Positions 17,768-22,994 of a stretch of 22,994 nucleotides of DNA are shown one piece after another. A program made the position numbers and the translations under genes. This DNA comes from Candidatus Methanoperedentaceae archaeon (GTDB lineage Archaea > Halobacteriota > Methanosarcinia > Methanosarcinales > Methanoperedenaceae), in contig JACUTP010000004.1 of the NCBI GenBank assembly GCA_014859785.1, positions 1 through 22,994 of the forward strand. The letters are read 5' to 3'. The notes beneath the pieces were generated by a model that did no database searches, had not been told where the DNA came from, and worked only from the letters and a program-made list of their open reading frames with translations. Position 1 is the first letter of the stretch, and every line of letters begins with the position of its first letter.

Positions 17768-18355
17768 TTATCCTTCCAGGTACCTGATATCCTCCTCAAC
17801 AAATTCTTTCGTGGATTTTGCGATGTCCCTGTAAAACCTGGTTTGCGCCTCTTTTTCAACCCTTTCAGCAAATTCAGGCAGCCATACCCCGAGATGCCTT
17901 TTAATAAAAACCTTTTGCTGTTCCAGGTAAGCGGAAGCGGTATCATAATCCGATTTTTCAACAGCCTCAAGTTCCTTTAAAATAAGATAATACATGAACT
18001 CAAGCTCAACTGCAATATGGTCAGGCGGCTGCTTAAAATTCCCTGAGATTTCAAGCCCTGCATCACGGTATAACTTGACTGCATCAAGAGTGGAATTTCC
18101 AATAACCGTATTTCCATTCTCCATATAAACCGAACCGTAAGGCGGGGCAAGCAGCTGGTACGGCCCGACAAAAAGCCGTGAATAATCAAGTATCAACTCT
18201 TCCACATCACCTGACTCAATGTTTATCCTGGCAGCATTACGCATATTACCAGCCGTTTCCATGCCTGCAAGCTTTTTCATTAACTCCTCATCAGGTATGT
18301 GGTAGCAATCAGACAGCAGTTTATAGAAACCGCATCTTATTTTTTCATGTTTCAA
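17768..18355 (-). CDS. arrD: TorD/DmsD-family chaperone of the molybdoenzyme operon
   Basis: This is a cytoplasmic chaperone that helps cofactor loading and Tat export of the molybdopterin subunit. With the start at TTG 18355 it has 195 residues. I chose that codon because GGAGG (18361-18365) lies 5 nt upstream; an in-frame TTG at 18376 would place that site inside the gene. It is all-helical, with family motifs YSRLFVGPYQLLAPPYGSVY and the core PPDHIAVELEFMYYLI. It is the last of four genes, 66 nt after the NrfD subunit. The arrD symbol depends on the operon really being arr. Confidence 0.82.
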   Translation of the reverse strand: MKHEKIRCGFYKLLSDCYHIPDEELMKKLAGMETAGNMRNAARINIESGDVEELILDYSRLFVGPYQLLAPPYGSVYMENGNTVIGNSTLDAVKLYRDAGLEISGNFKQPPDHIAVELEFMYYLILKELEAVEKSDYDTASAYLEQQKVFIKRHLGVWLPEFAERVEKEAQTRFYRDIAKSTKEFVEEDIRYLEG

Positions 18356-18421
18356 AAGTTCCTCCTTTTTCAACAAAATACCTCTTATTGTTCAAATAAA
18401 AAAATAATGTGCAAGGGCAAT

Positions 18422-19540
18422 TCATTGCCCTGCACTTCCTTCCAGATTAAGGTATTTCTCCCCAATTGTATATACTAACAGTATCACTGAAAAGGAAAAG
18501 ACAACAACCAGTAATTCCGGTATATTAGGGAAATAAAATATGAACTCTGGTTGACCGATTGCACGGGGTCCAAGCGGAATTGCCTGCCCTTCAAGTAATA
18601 GTTCCATCCGACTGGAGAACATTCCCATCAATACAAGTGCTGAAGCAACTGCCACCATTTTTACATTTTCCCGAAGTGAAGGCACTACCATAATGATAAA
18701 TGGCAGGAGAAGCCCGAGCCATAATTCAAAATGATACGGGAACGAACGTACAATATAATCAAATGCCCCAAAACCAGGGGAACTTGCATACAGTCCTACA
18801 ATTGTTCTCCATATGAACAGGAAAAGAACCATACCTATAATCAATCCAAAGACTTTTCCAAGTTCATTAAATAAAGATACCTGACTTGAAGACATTACTT
18901 TATTTGATAACATGTTTTTAACAACAGTCACAAGGATTATAGCTGCTATCCCGCTTAGTAATGCAGCCAGGATGAAGGATACTGGCATAAAAGCACCAAA
19001 GAAGGCTGCCCTGGATTCTGTCAACCCGATAGTTGCCCCAAGTGTTGGTGTTGCTGATATTCCAAAAAGGAACATTAACAAACCAGGTATTTTTGCATTT
19101 CCTCCTTTGTGTAATTTCAGGAATGTGATTATCAGGAATAATAAATAAAAACCATATAGCAAACCCATCCACCATAGCGTTGATAATGGGTTTGGTGTTA
19201 TCAGGTAATTAATCATATTCCATGGTGCACCAAGTTCCAGAATAAGTGACATGAAAGCACCGGTCAAAGCTGCTAATGCCAGGAATGTCGCACGTTTTGA
19301 TACTGGTTCATATTTCTTAATTCCAAATACAATTGATGCTGAAGCTACAAAGGCAAGACCTGTACTTGTAAGTGCAAAAAACATATAACTTCCAAGGGGT
19401 AAAGTCCAGAAGATAATATCATTTGCAGCATATATCACATGCCCTTCACTGAAAACCCTGTATGCCGTATACAACCCGGTAATTATACCTATACCAATTA
19501 TTAAAAGCCAGATTCCATTTAGAACTTTATTTTCTGACAT
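18422..19540 (-). CDS. arrC: NrfD/PsrC-type integral membrane quinol subunit
   Basis: This membrane subunit exchanges electrons with the quinone pool (methanophenazine or menaquinone in this kind of archaeon). It has 372 residues and about nine or ten hydrophobic helices, the NrfD fold. The quinone-site region LPLGSYMFFALTSTGLAFV in the second helix and LELGAPWNMINYLITPNP after the third match the family. It begins on the base after the PsrB-like gene's stop (TAAATG), with GGAGGT inside that gene's end. NrfD proteins contain no haem, so electrons must pass through the Fe-S subunit. Whether quinol is oxidised or quinone reduced is not decided by sequence. Confidence 0.87.
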   Translation of the reverse strand: MSENKVLNGIWLLIIGIGIITGLYTAYRVFSEGHVIYAANDIIFWTLPLGSYMFFALTSTGLAFVASASIVFGIKKYEPVSKRATFLALAALTGAFMSLILELGAPWNMINYLITPNPLSTLWWMGLLYGFYLLFLIITFLKLHKGGNAKIPGLLMFLFGISATPTLGATIGLTESRAAFFGAFMPVSFILAALLSGIAAIILVTVVKNMLSNKVMSSSQVSLFNELGKVFGLIIGMVLFLFIWRTIVGLYASSPGFGAFDYIVRSFPYHFELWLGLLLPFIIMVVPSLRENVKMVAVASALVLMGMFSSRMELLLEGQAIPLGPRAIGQPEFIFYFPNIPELLVVVFSFSVILLVYTIGEKYLNLEGSAGQ

Positions 19541-20266
19541 TTACAGACCTCCTTTTGATGTTACATAACTTGCAGATTTGAAACTTCTTATATAATATAC
19601 AGCTGGTTCAGTCCCGAGCTCTTCCCTGAGCCTTGTTGTCTGGAATTTTCCAATAAGCTCGCTTACTTTACTGTTCGGGTCATCAAGGTCACCGAATATC
19701 CTTGCATTGGCAGGGCATGACGTTACACAGTACGGGAGTTCGCCTTTGTTGACCCTGTGATCGCAGAAAGTGCATTTTTCAACAACTCCTTTTGGTCGAA
19801 TGCCAGGCAGGGTTTCATCCCTGTCAGGATTGTAATATGGAATTACAGTTCCGCCGGATTTTTCAACAACTTCAGAAGCAGATGATGTTCCATCATTGAT
19901 AATTTCTTCATCGTCTTTCCAGAACTTATGAGGTTTTTCCCAGTTGAAACTTATAATACCGTAGGGACATCGAGCCATACAATACCTGCACCCGATACAG
20001 ATATCAGGATCATGCATGGTTATATTGTTATCTAATTTGTGCATTGCTCCTGTGGGGCACCCTTTAACACATGGCGCTTTTTCACAGTGGTTGCACAATG
20101 TCGGGATATATTCATATTTCACGTCGGGGAATGTACCAACCGTCTTGTTGATTTTACTCGACCAGTAAATTCCCTCGGTCAGGTTATTTTCATTCCTGCA
20201 GGTTATGATACATGCACCGCAGCCTGAACATCTTTGAAAGTCAATTACCATTGCATATCGTGTCAT
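19541..20266 (-). CDS. arrB: Four-cluster ferredoxin-like electron-transfer subunit
   Basis: This is a 241-residue Fe-S subunit linking the catalytic subunit to the membrane subunit. Four cysteine groups are present: CSGCGACIITC (Cys13, 16, 19, 23), CNHCEKAPCVKGC, CIGCRYCMARC and CTFCDHRVNKGELPYCVTSC, enough for four [4Fe-4S] clusters. An insert of about 50 residues precedes the last group (WKDDEEIINDG to GIRPKGVVEKC), as in the ArrB/TtrB branch. The C-terminus ARIFGDLDDPNSKVSELIG...TEPAVYYIRSF is also typical of it. It has no signal peptide, so it would be carried out by the Tat substrate. AGGAGG lies 7 nt before the ATG. Confidence 0.9.
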   Translation of the reverse strand: MTRYAMVIDFQRCSGCGACIITCRNENNLTEGIYWSSKINKTVGTFPDVKYEYIPTLCNHCEKAPCVKGCPTGAMHKLDNNITMHDPDICIGCRYCMARCPYGIISFNWEKPHKFWKDDEEIINDGTSSASEVVEKSGGTVIPYYNPDRDETLPGIRPKGVVEKCTFCDHRVNKGELPYCVTSCPANARIFGDLDDPNSKVSELIGKFQTTRLREELGTEPAVYYIRSFKSASYVTSKGGL

Positions 20267-20280
20267 TTATTAACCTCCTA

Positions 20281-22836
20281 TTATTTCTCCACTTTAATCC
20301 TTGCAACGGCATAGAATGCCGAACTTCCGCTCAGGCGGTCATACTCTACAGGAATAATGTCATTGTTGTTGCCGCCTCTTTGTTCTTTTCCGAACACTTT
20401 TGCTGCTACTTTTCCGTATGCCCAGTGTCCCTGCCCGTATGACTTTGCAATGGTACCGGGTCTTGCACCTTCCCATAGTGACGCCTTGCACCGGACTTCA
20501 CCGGTCGGAGACGAGAGTTTTATATCATCCCCGTCTTTTATGCCGATTTTAGAAGCATCTATTGGATTAATTTTTGCCACATCTTCCCATGGCATATCCC
20601 CGGGGTCAAGATCCTTCAATTCCTGGTACAGGGTACAGTTTGCAGATCTGCCTTCCCTGTTAAGTCTTGCCTTGTGCTCAACGAGCACGAATGGATACTC
20701 ACTCGCGCTTCCTATCATATATGGCTCTTCATAATGCGGTACGAATGCGATTTCACCCCTTGCCTGGTATTTGCATGTAGCAAGAATGTCATCAACAGTA
20801 GTTTCATGTTTTTCAGCATGACCGACAAGTGCAGCTTTTAAGGTTTCGCTGTAGAACTCGAATTTATCGGTCTTTGTACCCATTTTACTCCATCTGGCTT
20901 TAAAAGGGTAAGGGTCTGAATTCCAGACACCTGTTGACCTGAAATCTTCCCAGCCGTTGAACTTATCCCCGCCTTTGTATTGCACCGGATCCCACAGCTG
21001 CTGGGTTGCGTACTTAAGTGCATAAATGGCAAATTCCGACCCATTTTCCGGGACTTTTCCTGTCTCAGGGTCCTTGTATTCCTTGTAGTGCCTGAGGAGA
21101 TTATCAAACCCCCTGTCTGCAAGTTTTTCTGCTAACATCCATGGAATTTCTGTTTCATCTGTTTTTACATCCCATAACGGTTCAATAACCGGCTGATTCA
21201 GGGTAACATGCCGATAGCCGTTCGCGTGTACCTTAACATATCCCCACTTTTCGAACATGTGGTGGGTGGATGGTAAAATAATATCTGCAAACCACGACAA
21301 CTCAGAAGCATTTGTTGTTATATGGACAAAGAATGGTATTTTTGCCATTGCCCTTTCCCATCTTTCTGGTTGAGGCGCCGAGAAAGTAAAATTATTCATA
21401 TATCCTATTGCAACCTTTATCTCATTGGGGTCTTCGTTCAAAATGCCGTCAGCCGCATTATTTGTAACAACACCGCCACCGGATTTTCCGGCATTCAATG
21501 CGGGGAATCCCTTTGTACCCCGGTGGTCGATCTTTTTGTGCTTCGCCCCTGCTTTTGCAATATCATCAATGAAATTACCAGGATCTGGGAAACTTTGTGT
21601 ATATTCTTTATTTGCTTTCATGGTGCCGCCCACGTTATCAACTGCGCCAACAATCCCGTTCAGTGCATGTGCCGCCATGGATGCGTATGCTCCACGGGTC
21701 TGCATAACAGGACCCCTGCCCACCCATGACATGGTATGCGGCGCTGCTTTCCCGAATCCTATGGCAACCCTCCTTATCTGGTCAGCAGGCAAACCTGTCT
21801 TTTCTGCTGCCCATTCAGGCGTTTTATCCTTAAGCTCGATATTCCACCACTTAACCAGCCCGTGTGTGTGTATCTCCTCAAAGTCTTCCTCGTTTACTTC
21901 ATTTCCTGCTTCAAAGTGGTTGGCACCATCCCTGAAGTCTCCAACGAATTCCTTATGCCACAATCCTTCAGTCAGCAAAACATGGGCCATTGCAACTGCA
22001 AGAGCACCGTCTTCACCCGGTTTGACGGGTAACCATTCATCGGCTTTGGACGCGCTGATGGATAACCTGGGGTCAACAACCGCAACAGTTGCCCTGTCAA
22101 TCACATCCCCCCATACACTGAGGTAGTACGAAATCTGCCTGTTTGCGACAAGCGGGTCTGCGCCCCAGAGAAGTATATACCTCGTATTCATAACATCATA
22201 CTGGCGGTAATCCCATAATGCTTCTGTGTAATAGGGTCCGAACTTTTCAGCCTCGGCGCAGATGGCACTATGGGAAATATTATTAGGTGAGCCGATAATC
22301 TTGGTCATCCTGTCATAAATGATATCCCTCATGTAAGAGTACCGCCCCCTTAATAGCAAGTACTTGTGAGTCTCGTTGTTATTGCGAAGTTCCATTATTT
22401 TGTCAGCTACCGTGTCCAGTGCCTCATCCCATGAGATTGGTACAAAACCCGGGTCTTCGTTGCGCCCTTTATTAGGGTTCGTCCTTTTCATGGGAGTCTT
22501 TACCCTGTCAGGGTCATATACCTGCTGCAATCCAAGATGCGCCCTGGGGCAGCTGGCGATTCCGTTTACTTTTGAGTTTGGGTTTCCCCTTACCTTTATA
22601 GCCCTTCCGTTTACGACATAGACCTGTTTTGCACACCACGAAGTGCAGCCCTGACATGTTGTAGCTTTCCATTTGCCAATTCCATTCACTGGTGATGAAC
22701 CTGTCTCAGCAAGCGCCCTTAACACAGGGTTTGAAGATGCGCCGAGTGCAACCACAGCGGTTGCTGCACCAGCAATCTTAAGAAATCCCCTGCGTGATAC
22801 TGCCGTACTGCCAGGTTCTGACGGTTTTTGAGTCAT
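20281..22836 (-). CDS. arrA: Tat-exported molybdopterin oxidoreductase, ArrA-like catalytic subunit
   Basis: This is the catalytic subunit of a respiratory oxyanion enzyme, most likely arsenate reductase. The ATG at 22836 is chosen because GGAGG lies 5 nt upstream, giving 851 residues; upstream in-frame ATGs lack a site. The Tat signal is SRRGFLKIAG (14-23). The [4Fe-4S] ligands are Cys61, Cys64, Cys68 and Cys96. The probable metal ligand is Cys193 in HSAICAEAEKFGP. Arg165, His189, Lys198 and Tyr210 match, as I recall, ArrA oxyanion-site residues. YYTEALWDY (202-210) and WNIELKDKT (331-339) match peptides behind common arrA primers. The protein should act outside the membrane with the NrfD subunit. 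Alternatives are ArxA (arsenite oxidase) or another Psr/Ttr-type reductase. Confidence 0.82.
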   Translation of the reverse strand: MTQKPSEPGSTAVSRRGFLKIAGAATAVVALGASSNPVLRALAETGSSPVNGIGKWKATTCQGCTSWCAKQVYVVNGRAIKVRGNPNSKVNGIASCPRAHLGLQQVYDPDRVKTPMKRTNPNKGRNEDPGFVPISWDEALDTVADKIMELRNNNETHKYLLLRGRYSYMRDIIYDRMTKIIGSPNNISHSAICAEAEKFGPYYTEALWDYRQYDVMNTRYILLWGADPLVANRQISYYLSVWGDVIDRATVAVVDPRLSISASKADEWLPVKPGEDGALAVAMAHVLLTEGLWHKEFVGDFRDGANHFEAGNEVNEEDFEEIHTHGLVKWWNIELKDKTPEWAAEKTGLPADQIRRVAIGFGKAAPHTMSWVGRGPVMQTRGAYASMAAHALNGIVGAVDNVGGTMKANKEYTQSFPDPGNFIDDIAKAGAKHKKIDHRGTKGFPALNAGKSGGGVVTNNAADGILNEDPNEIKVAIGYMNNFTFSAPQPERWERAMAKIPFFVHITTNASELSWFADIILPSTHHMFEKWGYVKVHANGYRHVTLNQPVIEPLWDVKTDETEIPWMLAEKLADRGFDNLLRHYKEYKDPETGKVPENGSEFAIYALKYATQQLWDPVQYKGGDKFNGWEDFRSTGVWNSDPYPFKARWSKMGTKTDKFEFYSETLKAALVGHAEKHETTVDDILATCKYQARGEIAFVPHYEEPYMIGSASEYPFVLVEHKARLNREGRSANCTLYQELKDLDPGDMPWEDVAKINPIDASKIGIKDGDDIKLSSPTGEVRCKASLWEGARPGTIAKSYGQGHWAYGKVAAKVFGKEQRGGNNNDIIPVEYDRLSGSSAFYAVARIKVEK

Positions 22837-22940
22837 TTTTTCCTCCATTTGTTTTTCCATTTTTATAGAAATTAGATTATAATACAAATGTCGGATATGC
22901 ATTTACTATGCGTTTTTTATGCCTACCTAACCAAACAATA

Positions 22941-22968
22941 ATCATTATGATAGGTATATTTAAAATTT
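22941..22968 (-). promoter_or_regulatory. Candidate promoter and operator of the arr-like operon
   Basis: The minus strand reads TTTTAAATATACC (about 22954-22966), a TATA candidate that would start transcription near 22935. Immediately downstream is the palindrome ATCATAATGAT (22941-22951). It is nested in a wider TACCTA/TAGGTA inverted repeat (22924-22929 and 22951-22956). A repressor site overlapping the start region fits substrate-controlled expression; the regulator is unknown. Confidence 0.4.
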
Positions 22969-22994
22969 GTGTTATGAAACTCTGATGAGCCATG

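Overview
The window comes from a euryarchaeon. The rRNAs are archaeal (the 16S reads as starting with ATTCTGGTTGATCC and ending in GGATCACCTCCT). The protein genes include an archaeal Sm-like protein, ribosomal protein L37e, archaeal SepF, a ThiD-ThiN fusion, a PUA/MCT-1-like protein and an Era-like GTPase/DUF2073/zinc-ribbon trio. TATA boxes are archaeal in style. Gene content and order resemble Methanosarcinales. A membrane-bound molybdopterin respiratory operon would fit the anaerobic methanotroph family Methanoperedenaceae (ANME-2d), but that placement is inference from memory, not from a search.

Layout. Positions 1-5500 hold a complete rRNA operon on the minus strand, in transcription order leader, 16S, tRNA-Ala(TGC), 23S, 5S. 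Both large rRNAs are bracketed by inverted repeats that fold into bulge-helix-bulge (BHB) processing motifs; each can be drawn base by base as a 3-nt bulge, a 4-bp helix and a 3-nt bulge. The 906 bases from 4953 to 5858 are leader, candidate promoters and a stretch that may be gene debris. From 5859 to 7857 come a divergent Fe/Mn superoxide dismutase, a small helix-turn-helix-like protein, a divergent Lys-rich small protein and a two-CxxC small protein. From 8002 to 10304 lies a tight tungstate transporter operon (tupABC).

From 10329 to 15239 is conserved archaeal housekeeping: sepF with a ZPR1-type zinc-finger gene, a PUA protein, the divergent lsm-rpl37e-purF operon, and the Era-like GTPase/DUF2073/Zn-ribbon cluster. 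A secreted or membrane-anchored protein of unknown function, a SAM methyltransferase and thiDN follow. A clear bidirectional terminator hairpin separates thiDN from the last operon.

From 22836 down to 17768 (minus strand) there is a four-gene respiratory operon: a Tat-exported molybdopterin catalytic subunit, a four-cluster ferredoxin-like subunit, an NrfD-type membrane quinol subunit and a TorD-like chaperone. The catalytic subunit carries peptides that I associate with respiratory arsenate reductase ArrA (YYTEALWDY and WNIELKDKT, with conserved Arg, His, Cys, Lys and Tyr around the metal site). I therefore read the operon as arrABCD, or its ArxA-type relative. This is the most interesting system in the window: a complete quinone-linked, externally facing arsenic (or related oxyanion) respiratory module in a probable methane-cycling archaeon. 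The tungstate importer is about 7.5 kb away and could supply metal to pterin enzymes in general; a direct link to this operon is not shown.
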